Source of the DNA: Macrotrachela quadricornifera
Taxonomy: Eukaryota > Rotifera > Eurotatoria > Philodinida > Philodinidae
Assembly (NCBI GenBank): GCA_022393335.1
Contig: JAJEKB010021601.1
Location: forward strand, 520,579-584,578
Direction of reading: 5' to 3'
DNA length: 64,000 nucleotides
The position numbers and the translations under genes were made by a program. This document shows positions 32,471-44,040 of this stretch, piece after piece; position 1 is the stretch's first letter; the number at the start of each line of letters is the position of its first letter. Under the pieces are notes generated by a model that was not told the origin of the DNA, made no database searches, and worked only from the letters and a program-made list of their open reading frames with translations.

Positions 32471-34436
32471 TTCTCGACATGTTTTTCGAACAAAACGAAT
32501 GAAACGCTAAATTGATAGTCTATGTAACTTGAAACACGCAAATCATAAAACTTAAACCTGCGGATATAGGTTGAAAATATAAAAAATAGTGCTTCTTTAA
32601 ATAACTGTGAATGTCATATGTGAGAATCAATGGCTCAAAGTGCTACAAGCGGTTTTTAAAATTGCTTTCTTGTGAGAATATTATGCTTAAAATTCCGATA
32701 TTTCTAATATCATCCTTTATTAATAAAACTTGCTAATTTTCTCATTCGGAGGTCTGTAGACAAAATTTGAAATTACCACGAGAGTCAGCTCGTCGAACTC
32801 TGCAAATTGGTATATATCCCATTCAACAATGAGACTCACACTTCGAAATGTTCCCTCATAATTTAAGAGCCCTACTTCCTATATTTTTTCTGCAATTATA
32901 ACAAAGATCATTCTATTCACACAGTAATTCTTTCGTACTCTTGTATAGATATACTAATTACTACTAGAATAATACATTTAAAGTTCACCTAATGACGTCT
33001 CGACAAGACAGAAACAACCGTTGTTGTGAAATGCTCATATTTCTTTTCACTCTCAAGTCAATTAATTTATTTGCGATTAGTAGATTGATTTGTTTTTCGT
33101 TCGGTAAGAATAGGTCGATCTGTTTTCGACTGATTCATCCTCAAGTTTGATGGAGGGAAAGGAGTTACTTTTGCATTACCATATAACGAACACCAGGTAA
33201 CAGAAAAGAAAGTCTATCAATTCACTAAGCTGGAGTGTGAACAAAAACTTGACTCCAATTTTAGAAGCATAAGAATCAGCGTTGAATCTTGATTATTTTT
33301 ACAAGTTTATTTGATACGTTATCGCAGGTGAACTTTATTACCCTTGAGATCTCTCGTAGAGATTAGAGGTGCACCAGTTCAAGTTCGTGAACTCCATTTG
33401 AATGAGTGAAACAACTGGTAAAAAGATCTTTCGAATGAACTGAACATCATAAGTTTGAGAGATCTTTCCTTAAGGATATATAGGATCTCTCAAAATTTAT
33501 CCATAATGAGTATACAGCATCATTTTGACTGATTTTTCTAAAAGTAACTAAGAAGTTTTTTGTGAAAAATATGTGCATCAGCACGATATTTTAATTATGA
33601 AAACTATACTGGAATCAATATAAACCTCTAATTATTACTGAAACAATCTCACGAATAATGTCCTAACGCAGTTAGCAGAATAAGAGAACTTGTTTAAATT
33701 GTTGAGTTCTTTACAAACCATTCTGTTTTGTGAGTGACACGCTAGCTTCCATAAAACTATTTTGTTTTATATGTCAAGAATGTTTAAAGAGTTATCAGTT
33801 CTTCTTGATTTACATTTTTGCTTTTGATACATCCAAAGAAAAATTGGAATCTGTTGCGAATAATTCCACGAAAATCCAAAGCAATTTTCTCTCCGAAAAG
33901 CATATATGTATTGACACACTTGTGTACAAATAATCGTCGTAGATGGGACTGTTCGATCAGTTCCATTCACTGAGCAGATGGTGTCAAGCAGTTCGTCAGT
34001 TCTGGCCAAAACCTGGATTTAGTATGCGGTTAGTTAGTGTGTATGGAAAGCTCCAGTAATTGAGTAAGAAGAACTCTGCATCAGGCCAGCCTTCCATCCA
34101 AAGCTGCAGCGAGCAATAGTTGTAGGAAAAATATCGGGCTTGTCGAAACTGCCTTCAGACACCACTATACTGCAAGGTAACCGAGAGACAAAGGTATTCT
34201 TCTTCTTTGTCTTGTAAAATATTTTGAATAAAAGCACAAATAGACGTTTCACTCTTTGCTCATCTCAGAATAAATATACATAGTATCAAATGAATCATAC
34301 TTCATTACTATAGCATATCTTGACAGTGTCGATCCAAAAACTTGTGAACACAAGTTACTTTCGCATGCGCTCGAGAAGAATATAATACTCAAAAAAACAT
34401 TTTTCAGCCTTTTTATTTTATTTTAACGCAGAATGA
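32471..34436. other. Gene-poor stretch, 2 kb
   Basis: No recognisable gene. The frames at 33730-34009 and 34034-34252 overlap on both strands and show no family signal. GAGATCTCT-like words near 33350 and 33470 form weak inverted repeats, too degenerate to call an element. Confidence 0.4.
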
Positions 34437-35706
34437 CTACATAAAAATGTTATGATAGTCGAAGAAAACAATGTTTTGGTCTTTTAAACAAAATAGCAAT
34501 TTGCAGCTAAAACAATCGATGTTGGATCGAAAGTTTGCGTCTTTGTCTCTACAATAAGCACATCTTCTCCTTTTTCCTTTCACAAGTAAATGCATTTCAT
34601 TGTCAAAGTTAAGGACAGTTTTTGGTGATGCTACTATGGATTTCTTTTCAGAAGGAGATCTTCCACAACTTATTCGTTCACTACCGGAGCAGAGAGACTT
34701 TGTCAATAAAACCATATAGTTAAAAATAGATGCATTTAGAAAATAAATAAACATTCGCAGTCAGTTCCTTTTAGACTTGCGATCAAGATTGTAACATGAT
34801 ATTCTTTGGCTAAGTCAATCAACTTCGTTATCTTCATGATAATTTGAAGCCAAGAAAATGGGCTTGGTGCACATCCATATAAAGACAATGATGCTTGATG
34901 TAATCATTAATTTGCAATCTCCTCGTTCCCTTTTAGTTTTCTTGACAAAATCTGATGGAATAATTGCCCAGTCTGGTCTGATAGTTTCACAGGCTTTTGT
35001 GTTCTGCAGCTGTAGCTGTTCTAATAATCTGAGAGAAGTAAAAGAATTATCGAAATATCGATGTTTTTTTTCCACTGGTTTCCTCTTGTTCCAAATAGAT
35101 TTAATAGTCGGATAAATAACCAGTGTTTATAATCTCCTTTTATTTGTTTTAGTGACGAATATTGCTTGAGACTTGATCTTCCTTTAAATTTTATCATACT
35201 TTTGTCAATTGTACTATAGCGGCCATAGTTATAGTTCTTTTGAAAATTGCATTGTAGTCTTTGCATTTTCGTTTCGATTCTAATGAACTATTAGCCAAGT
35301 GTATATCATAAAAAGTTTGAAGAAAACGATTTCTTGACACGATAGAAGAAATAAATGTATTATAGAATATTTCAGCTACTCGTTTTATTCTGTTATTTCG
35401 TTCCTTTCCTTTTCCATAAATATTTATTTGGTCAGTGATCAAATTTAAAATTTCTTGATTAAAAAAAGTCCTAAAGACTGCAACTGAAATTTTCTCTATG
35501 AGAGAAATTGAAGTGAAGCCACCATCCGTGATAGGAAGTTCATTAATTGAATCCAGCTTCTCTATATATTCATCCAAATCTTGATCAGAAAGTTCAAGCT
35601 CATCTATATTATCGACTAGTTCATCGAAATCACTCTCGCTAGTATCATAACTGACATATGAATCAGATGATTCCTCGTCGACTTTATTGTTTTCATAAAA
35701 TTCCAT
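34437..35706 (-). pseudogene. piggyBac transposase pseudogene
   Basis: The start at 35706 gives an acidic N-terminus (DELVDNIDELELSDQDLDEY), usual for piggyBac transposases. The reading then shifts frame. At 35021-35266 it shows STIDKSMIKFKGRSSLKQY, with the first catalytic Asp. At 34815-35075 it shows DNSFTSLRLLEQL (second catalytic Asp) and ACETIRPDW. At 34437-34754 it shows the membrane-like FLNASIFNYM block and a C-terminal cysteine-rich domain (CAYCRD ... CFSCKLLFC). An in-frame TGA at 34761-34763 replaces the conserved Trp in the KSKRNWLR motif. At least two frameshifts plus this stop make it inactive. A TTCTTTGAGGACC-type word next to TTAA near 36090-36102 may be one terminus. Confidence 0.8.
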
Positions 35707-36103
35707 TTGTTTGATTTTAATTGAACAAACGGTAGAAAGAAATAAAGACTATAAGTGTGAAAGAGAAATAATATGTTTTTATAGATTCAAGAGCAACGTA
35801 AATTCGTCAGTGAGAACAGGTATATATATATATATCCTATAGAGAATGAGAATATTCTTGAAAAAAAGAGACTAGAGAAGAGAGAAATAATGACGTCACT
35901 GTATCATAGCAGCAAGAGTAAAGAGTATTTGAAAAGAATTTATAGTAGAGAAGGAAGGAAAGATATGAAGAGTATGAGATGACAATTGCATTTGTTTATG
36001 ACCTTAATGGCCTTACATATCTAATAGTTTAATGGAGATTAAATACTTTTTTTCTTCCCTGAAAAATAAGTGGTCCAAAAATGGGCCACCGGTCCTCAAA
36101 GAA
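35707..36103. other. 5' flank of piggyBac relic, possible terminal repeat
   Basis: This holds an (AT)n run near 35820-35835. At its right edge, on the minus strand, TTAATTCTTTGAGGACCGG is followed by TGGCCCATTTTTGGACC, which resembles a piggyBac end (TTAA plus a CCCTTTGAGG-like start). The opposite end was not found. Confidence 0.4.
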
Positions 36104-39100
36104 TTAAAGCTGGAAAGGACTGGATGATGACAATGTTTTCGTTGTGTCACGGATAGTAATATTAACTGGTGATAATTGAGCAGGATCCATAGTAATTCTT
36201 TTAGGACCTACAAACCAATGACGAGCAGAAACAATCCAATAGACTGCTGCAAGTATTGCTGTGCCACCAACGATAGCCACAGCGTAATTCATATTATCTT
36301 TTGTAACTGGATATTCCGCTGGAAAGAACATGATTATTGATGTGATAAAAAGCCAAATAGATGAGATGATAGCAATAGATGGACCGAATCGACCTAAGTT
36401 GAATTTACCAGACACGAAAGTGCGTCTCGCTACTGTACATCTAGCAAAAATAGGAATAAAATACGATATTTGAAAGCCGAGTGTAGTAATGGCGATGAAG
36501 TTATTGAAAGCAGTCGTCGATGCTAATTGGAGTAAAAGAAGAAGAGCATCGAGGAGAAAAATAAGAAACACAATGGCTAATGGAGTTTTTGTGGGCTTGA
36601 ATATCCATCGAAGATAGACCGAGAATGGAAACACACCATCACGAGCCATGGCAAACCTGGAACAAATCATATACATTCGATTGATAAGAACAACACATAC
36701 GAATGACTAATTCCTACCCGATTCGGCTAGTCACTGTGATTGCTGACATGCCAGCAAAGCACATATTGATAATGAGTAGAATTGTTAATGCTAATGCGCC
36801 TCGAAAAGGTACAGCAAGTTGATAAGTAGCAACTGCCAAATCTTCCGTTCCGTTCATAGCACTGTTATTCTCAACAAATGAGGCAACATCTGGAATGGCA
36901 AAGAGTAGAGCAAGCAAGTAAACAGCACCGGTAATAGCACTGCAGACACAAGTTCCCACAATTCCTATTGGTGCTGAAAAACAAGATGAATTGCTTGATT
37001 TGCTGATAATCATTACAAATATTTGTTTTTCTTTTGAAGATGTACTCACCTGCACGACCAGCATCTCTTGTCTCTTCGGCCATATGAGCACCAGCTTAAA
37101 TCATTCAGTGATAAATTAGAGGCACATTCAAAATCACAATAATTACCTTCATAGCCAGAGAATGAGAATAGTGTCGAAAGAATAGCAATGAAACACACAT
37201 ATGGAAATGGAAATCCTGTACTATTGTATGTAGATATGAAAACATCATGAGCTGTAGCTCGTTCAGGAGCCATGGCAAATAGAACGACAGTAATGACAAT
37301 TGTGGAACCCAATTGCAAGAAAGCAGCAAGATTGTTGAGCCAACCTTGCTGATCGATGCGCAATGCATTTTGAACAGCCCATATAAAAGTTATTCCTATT
37401 CCAATGCCCACTTGAGTGCGTGTACTCAGCGAATCGTTTCCTTGAAGAACAATAGCAGCATTAATAAGTGTAGCAAAGCCGGATGAGAATGCAGCGTTAC
37501 CTTCAACATGTTCACAATAAGAAATGTACTTGGCTAAATCCATATGTAGACAACTATTTTTCGGAAAAAAAGCTTGATTTTCGGCTCTTTCTGTGCTAGT
37601 TTAATGGAATCTGACTAGAACAGATCTTTAGAGAGAAATGTAGTAGAAGATGTTCTGTTATCATCGAAAGCTGCAGATGCTAGATCGGATCAACACTCTC
37701 AATATTACTGAAGCGATATTGTCTATTTTGGTGCTTACCGGCATTCTGACTGTATCATCTCAATTTTCGATGGAAAAGGAACGTTGTTGGCACGATCATC
37801 AGCATAAAAGGCTCTACAAAATACGTTACATCAATAAGAATGTATTAGCGTCAATATGAACACCGAAATACTGATATTGGTGTTCATTAACATACTGATA
37901 TATTAACAGTGAGGATAGTATATACATTCATTTGTCTATTATCTCTTATTAACGAAACAAAAATTTCGTCTTTGATGGGTGAAAAATGAAAGTTGTAATG
38001 AATAATGATCAGTGTTAATATATCAGTGTTGTCAAATGTACGCTAATGTTAGTTTTTCGGTGTATCAGTATACCGACATCGATCTATCCCTTCCCGTATT
38101 CAATATTTTTCTTTGATTGAGAACGAAAATAAGTTTAATTTCCGCAAGTGTTTGAAGGAAATCACAAACTTGCTTTTGGTGAAAAAAATCCTTCCATTGC
38201 TTTCTATTATGCAAATTTCTTACTTCACCAAGATTACTTATCGTATATATCTATTTCTTAGACTCAAATTATCAGCCCTATTGTGAATCAGTTATCCTTC
38301 GATGAATATTATGAGAAATCTCTTGTTTTTATTCGATAAAAGTATGGTATCCCAACACAAATTTTTTCGGTGAACTACTTCTGACGCTTCAAATGTATAT
38401 TCTTATATACACTATAAAGGTCACAATAGTGAATATTGCAATAGAAAAATGTATTGCTCAGATTACATTGAGTCAATTCGAGTTACCTACTTTGAGATGT
38501 GGCTAGTATCGCCGAAATTTTCTTTCAAAATACATGTCATTTTGACCATGATATATGTAGGTTGAATCTCATGAATAAAGGGGTAGATCTAGAAGTTGTG
38601 ATTTCAAATGCTTTACAGTGCTGAAAGCCCAGCTTCGAAAGGTTCTATCCAGCTCAATTAGAACATATTCTAGGTTCATTCGTCGAATAAAAGGAAGCAA
38701 CAGTGCTACCTCGGATCATTCTGAAGAACGATCTAAATCTTTCAAATTGCGCATGCAAGTCCGCATCCTTTTTGATCATTTTGCACTTAATTGCTCAGGG
38801 CAAAGCAGTCGAAAGAAAAGTTTCCTCCAAATATGGCAGCATATCCATTGACAGTTCTTTGGTTTTTTTACCTGCAACATTTCCGATGAAATTGAACCAA
38901 CCACAGACGAACGATGCCAATGGTGCATGTCTATCAGAGACTAATTGACCTGCCCTGAAAGAGAAGCAACAAACTTCTACCATCAATGGACTGACAGCAA
39001 CTCTAATCAACATACCAATGATATACAGACCCAGCACATGGGTACACAGAACATATTTCAGCTAAGGACAACCCGGCAAGGATAGTAAATATAGAACCAA

Positions 39101-39311
39101 TAAACCATGACCAAATGGCCATACCTGATCCTCCAGTATTCAATGAATAACTGAATCCGAGTGAAATCGATAGGAGAACATTGACATCAGTGAAGCAGAA
39201 GGCAAATGACATGAATGGCGAAAATCCACGATAGAGCTCTTGTTTGTAGCCCATTTTCCGAAGAAGACGTACATCGGAATCTTCGACTTCTTGTGCTACT
39301 TCTGTTTTCAT
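36104..39311 (-). CDS. APC-family amino-acid/GABA/choline permease
   Basis: Six exons: 39016-39311, 38872-38954, 37147-37500, 37050-37094, 36718-36973 and 36104-36656. All joins keep phase; introns are 61, 1371, 52, 76 and 61 bp. The protein is 528 residues with about 12 hydrophobic helices. Diagnostic blocks include ELYRGFSPFMSFAFCFTDVN near the start, PCAGSVYHWAGQL, APLASFVCGWFNFIGNVAG, FSFSGYEAGAHMAEETRDAG across the exon 3-4 join, and SRIGFAMARDGVFPFS. These fit the amino-acid/choline transporter branch of the APC superfamily (2.A.3.4), common in fungi, plants and bacteria but unusual in animals, so old horizontal acquisition is plausible. It would import amino acids, GABA or choline at the plasma membrane or vacuole. 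Intron 2 is swollen by repeat DNA. The start context and absence of an N-terminal signal are normal for the family. Confidence 0.85.
37846..38051. mobile_element. Small foldback element inside permease intron 2
   Basis: ATTAGCGTCAATATGA at the left matches the inverse of the right end (ATTAGCGTACATTTGA). The inner word ACTGATATATTAACA is also inverted at about 37891-37905 and 38012-38028. It has no coding capacity and lies wholly within the 1371-bp intron, helping explain its length. Confidence 0.5.
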
Positions 39312-39573
39312 ACTTTAGAACAGAATAAATGTCAGGCTAGCACCAGGCACACTATGTCTTGAAATCTGAAAATGAAAGTTGTGCACATATCAAAGAAAAA
39401 ACAGCAGACTTGTTAGATTTTGTGAAACACAATTTATAAGAGAGTGTTGAAGTGTATAGGAGTATAAATATGGTCCCATCCTCAGCCTCCTACAGATCGT
39501 GACCAACATCTTAACTAACTAATTAATTGGTGTCTAATTAATGTCGGCAACCGAAAGAGATATCTGTCTGTAC
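39312..39573. other. Permease 5' flank
   Basis: Upstream region of the permease gene, which runs leftward. No promoter element recognised. Confidence 0.3.
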
Positions 39574-39921
39574 AAAATTGTTAAGGGTCAGAGGATTTTA
39601 TGATGATCGCTCTCGAATGGAGAAATGTTTCGTTACCGATTTTCCCTATTTTTGCAGCAGTTCGAGCTTCAATTACATCAAAATGTAGCCAAAACAACTT
39701 TTCTTTGGTGAAATTTCAACGTCTTAAAGCTATTTCTTACAAATGTGAACATGCAAAATATATCAAGATGGTATCAGGTTTGTATCAGAAAAAAGAAGTT
39801 TTAAAACTACAATTTTGTACAATTGGAGCTAAAACTGCTGCAAAAATAGTGAAAATCGGTAACAAAACATTTCTTCATTGGAGAACAATCATCATAAACT
39901 CCTCTGATCGTTAACAATTTT
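39574..39921. mobile_element. MITE with ~105-bp inverted repeats
   Basis: AAAATTGTTAAGGGTCAGAG at the left pairs with the inverse of the right end (AAAATTGTTAACGATCAGAG). Similarity continues through TTTATGATGATYGYTCTCSAATG and TTTTTGCAGCAGTT. The 104-residue frame at 39600-39914 lies across the repeats and is not a gene. No certain target duplication. Confidence 0.7.
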
Positions 39922-40049
39922 AGATAGGCAGATACCTTCGACGACACTCCAGTTAATCACGACAGGCAGAGCTCGTTAGCTGCATCTGTTTGTGAGATAT
40001 TCATCGTAGAATTTTTCTCCATCAATTTCTCACTCCGATATTAGTTAAC

Positions 40050-40660
40050 TAACGATTACGGACCCGGAAAGACGGGTACAATGGGTCAAGAAGCATAAAA
40101 ATGATGATTCTAATACTACAATATTTACAGATGAATCTTCATTTCAGCTTTTTCGTAATACAGTTCGCCGATGAACGAAAATTTCTAATCAAAAATTTAA
40201 ATATTCACCTAAAAATCATCAGAAGGTTCATGTTTGGAGTGCAATTAGTATGAAATGTATATTGACATGTCACACATTTCGATGCAATCTCAATGATTCG
40301 TATTATATTTCTATCCTGGAACATTATTTTCTTCTAGCCATCATACGTAAGTAATGAATGAAAATAATTAACCGTTACTTGTGTATTCTTTCGTTTTTAG
40401 ACCAATTTAGTTCAAATTGGCGTTTGCAGCAGGATAGAAAATATCTGGTCAATCGTTGAACGCAACGTGTAAAAAAGAAAATCAACAAATACTGATAAGC
40501 TTGGACTATTTTCAACTGAAAAAATTAATAGTATTGATATTGAAGTTGTGAAAAATTATGTGATGTCGATGAATAAACAATATTTGTCTCTTATCGATGG
40601 TAAAGGTGAACGAATAAAAAAAATACAATATAACAAGATGAGCGAATTCTATTAAAAATA
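40050..40660 (+). pseudogene. Tc1/mariner-type transposase pseudogene
   Basis: One frame reads WVKKHKNDDSNTTIFTDESS then FQLFRNTVRR, the first DDE Asp block (FTDESSF), followed by a TGA where a Trp is expected. It continues with KNHQKVHVWSAIS. After a shift, IENIWSIVERNV (the block just before the third acidic residue) is again followed by a stop. The tail KLGLFSTEKINSIDIEVVKN closes the reading. Several stops and at least one frameshift make it inactive. The helix-turn-helix N-terminus is missing or unrecognisable; the adjacent MITE may have displaced it. Confidence 0.7.
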
Positions 40661-41807
40661 CTTCAATATAGTGTTTAGAGAAGAAATTCAAAAACAAGAG
40701 ACTGATGAACTCCAACATTTTCCAGGTGAAAAATTTAGAAAAAATTGAAATATTCATGTCAAATATTTTTGATGTAGCTAAGAATATGAAATTATATTGT
40801 TATATAGCGCTCGCCATGGGCTATCTATCATACTATAAAACAGTTCGAAGAGCGCTTGTATAGAAAAAGATATCTGTGAAAGAAGGTTTCCATGTTTTTT
40901 GTCAACACTTCTATAACCGACGGACATTTAGGTGAGTACTAATTAAGTACTAGTTTTTCTAAACCATGCAGTACGATTATAACTAATTTCCATCGACATT
41001 ATTCATTCAAAAACATCAATGAGGTATATGTAAGACCATAGATTTGTATATAGTGGTATGCATAAGGACACATATTTATGTCTATAGTAGTTGTAGCTAA
41101 AAAGCTACTAATTGATTAAAATTGATTATCATAATATATTTATGGTCCCGCAAAATTAGTATTCGCTTCATTGATACTCAACTAATTAGTGCTCAGTTAA
41201 TTAGTTATGGCTGCTGTTTTCAGTTCATTATGGTCGTATACGATCATTGTAATGGTGGACCTAGCAACTATTAATATAAGAGCTAAAGAAAATCGCTTTG
41301 CACTACATTACTAAATTGACAACGTGGTGTTTTAACTGCTCATTGGAGTTGATGGCCATGATGGCAAAGAGAAAAGTTTTTGAATATATACCTATGCGTT
41401 TGTGTCGCATCACATATGGCGTATATACGGCCTTTATTCTACCCTCGCAATCATACATTAGTATGATCTTTATTATAAAAGCCTTACATACCTGCTCGTG
41501 AGGACAAACTCTGACAAGTTGGTAAACTTTTTAACGCAAAGAGGCGAGTACAATTGGGATTTGATACCGTATCTACAGAAGTCAAAGCTATTTATTTGTT
41601 GAAATCTTAAGTTTACAATACGTTCACTAGGTGGACAATCTTCCATCAAAAATCGTAGCTTATTTTCGTTCTTTTTTTCTTTCTATGACTGTATTAATGA
41701 TGCAATAAATCGATGTAATGATGGCTTCTTTTCCATTAATGATAACACAAGACAAAGAAATTATCTGTTTGCTGCGATTTGGTCTCTTTTCTGACTAAAA
41801 AATATAT
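40661..41807. other. Intergenic, no gene seen
   Basis: AT-rich, no protein or RNA recognised. AATTAGTGCTCAGTTAATTAG near 41183 is a small imperfect palindrome only. Confidence 0.4.
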
Positions 41808-41995
41808 ACAATGTTTAGTGTGTGCTTATGCCGAGATCAAAGGTCGCCGAGCCGAGTTTATCATGCTCAAGAGGATTATAGATGATTCCAGAAGGCTTTA
41901 AAAGGTTCTAAAATTCTCTTGAGCATGATAAGCTCCACTCGGTGACCTTTGACTTCTGACTGTTGACTTGAGTACAGACACACGCACCGAACATT
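41808..41995. repeat. Foldback repeat with Helitron-like end words
   Basis: Inner arms AAAGGTCGCCGAGCCGAG and TTTATCATGCTCAAGAG (41839-41875) pair with their inverse (about 41913-41951), leaving a loop of about 40 bp. Each outer end carries an AATGTTYRGTGYGTG word, the same word found at the 5' end of the Helitron candidate at 25926. It may derive from two inverted Helitron-like 5' ends. No ORF. Confidence 0.6.
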
Positions 41996-43064
41996 ATAGT
42001 TAAAGCGCTATTCTCACCAGTTCAATAGATTATCAATTGCAGGAATACTCGTGATGGCCAGAATAGACATACTGAACTGAGTTTAAAATGTCCCATAGAA
42101 ATGCAAATTCACCTCTTTTAGTTATGAAGACCATTCTCTACGACAATTCATGTCTTACTTTGAACGTTCAAAACTATGACTTCAAATGGATAAAACCATG
42201 TATAGTAATAACCATATGTCATAACAATGATACAGATAACAGAATGGCAAGTAGACATAACAAATGTCAACATAGCAACTTGTTTTAGTGCTAGGAGTGA
42301 TCAAAAGTATCGTTTTTTTTTGGCAATCAAAAATATTAGTACTTGCCAAAGATACCGGCACATCGATTAACCAGCATATTGCCAGTCAAGTGTCGTTGCT
42401 TGCATTTTTCTTTGTACGGACAGTGCTACGATGTGATTGACTATATATATTTTCTTTTATGGTTATCGCTTTCGAACGAAGGAAAAGAAAGAAAAAAGAA
42501 CTGAGAATATACACACATGCGTATTTAAGAGAGCAATAAGAGACATAAAAAAGAACAGTATCACATAGGCATATGCCAATGAAGAAGAGAAAAGACATGC
42601 TATAGCTGAAATGAAGATTGAGTTTTATAATATCACAACGAAAAATGTCGACATTTTTTTAGCACGTACTTCAACGGCAATTAATAATAACATTAAAACT
42701 GATGCTCTTCTGCAGTGAAGCAGTACTCTACTGTATTCTACGATCTAGTGAAATTAAATTTCTCTTCAGAATACAAGGTTTTTTTTGTGTATAAGACCAT
42801 GTTTGAGAAAATTTCAAATTTCGTAGTGGAAGACGAAGTATTCATTAATCAATATTTTGTGAAACACGATCTGAAAACAGTGTCGAAGTACGCAAGACAG
42901 AAATTTGCACCACCTCAGACCGTGAAAGATATTATAGTGTTTTCTTGTTTACATTGTACCTAAACAGCTCGATCATATTTCACATTTTAATCCTATAACG
43001 ATTGTGCTAACAGTTTTATCAAATATATTAATGCAAAATATTAGTTAAAAGTTTTGAAAAATAT
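41996..43064. other. Intergenic, no gene seen
   Basis: Contains no recognisable gene; the 82-residue frame at 42715-42963 has no family signal. The segment 42970-43140 shares words with 48345-48500 (TTTCACATTTTAATCCT, GATTGTGCTRAC), so it belongs to the 3' part of a dispersed element, probably piggyBac-related because a piggyBac relic abuts it. Confidence 0.4.
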
Positions 43065-44040
43065 TTGATTTCTAATAGTTTTTCACGCAATTTTTTCTTT
43101 TTGCTGCCATGTGACTCGCTTCTGTTGATTGTTATTGCCGAATTTTCTCATAGCAACCAGCACAATGCCTTCGAACGTCTCGTGCAGATCTTTCCATTTC
43201 TTCAAGCATGTGATCCGCAGGTTTGCGCTTCATCCGGCTTGTTAAACGTTTTTTCGAACCAGATTTTGAATTCTCGAATGGAACACCAAGGAGTAAAGAT
43301 CGCGCAAAACTTTCGCGAAACTGTAGCGTCGTCATACCACTTGTGTGATGATATTCTTTAAAAATCTATGTATAGTATGTTGATGATTGGTCAGATAAAT
43401 GTATACCTTGTTTCCCCTTATTGTAATCGAGGACAACTTGTGGTTTCATGATACATTCATTGGCTTTATTAGTTTTTTGGGGTCCACCAAAGTTGCTGAA
43501 TGCAATGGCTTTTTGAATATCATCAAAAAATCTGTTTTATCTTCCTACTTGATTAGTTTTGTACCGTTGCTGTTCTGGAGTTCATAAACTTCACCACGCT
43601 TTAGCTTCTTCTGAAGCACTTCGTACCCTGATCCAATTCGATTGCTTCTCTGTGTTCCAGTAAGATAAGTATAATTTCCTAATAAACTTTCTGCAAGAGA
43701 CATACTTGCAAAGAAGTTGTCACCTACTGCAATTTGAGCGTGCCCAAGACCAGCCTTTCGACCTTGCTTACCAGTGTAAACCATAAAATTCAAAGTGTAT
43801 CCGTTAGTAACGGCTAGTTTGTATATCTTGACTCCATATTTGTACGTTTCTCACGAAATATATCGTTTGAACAAAAGCCTCCTCTTCTATAGTACCATTG
43901 TTTCATCAATAAAAATAGTTGAGCTAGGAATATAAATTCACTTAAATATGGCTTTCAATAAGTCTAAAAATGGTTTTAATCTGAACAATCTCTCTTGGTC
44001 TGCATGCTTTTCTTAGTTGTTTGAAAAATGATAAAATTTG
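43065..44040 (-). pseudogene. Second piggyBac transposase pseudogene
   Basis: Reading leftward from about 43930, broken frames give TIFIDETMV (first catalytic Asp block), then NFMVYTGKQGRKAGLGHAQ, VGDNFFASMSLAESLLGNYT (second Asp, DNFF) and TYLTGTQRSNRIG. Further on, KPQVVLDYNKGKQGIHLSDQ carries the third catalytic Asp region, and 43132-43335 gives FRESFARSLLLGVPF and HCAGCYEKIRQ near the C-terminus. Stops and frameshifts separate the blocks, so it is inactive. It is a different piggyBac subfamily from the relic at 34437-35706, judging by the motif details. Confidence 0.8.

Noticed and set aside
37046..37543. Permease exon 3 starting at the Met at 37543
   Set aside because: The acceptor at 37501-37502 gives an in-phase join (NVAG-NAAF) that fits the family; the extra N-terminal residues are intron sequence.
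39600..39914. 104-residue ORF
   Set aside because: It spans both inverted repeats of a MITE and has no family signal.
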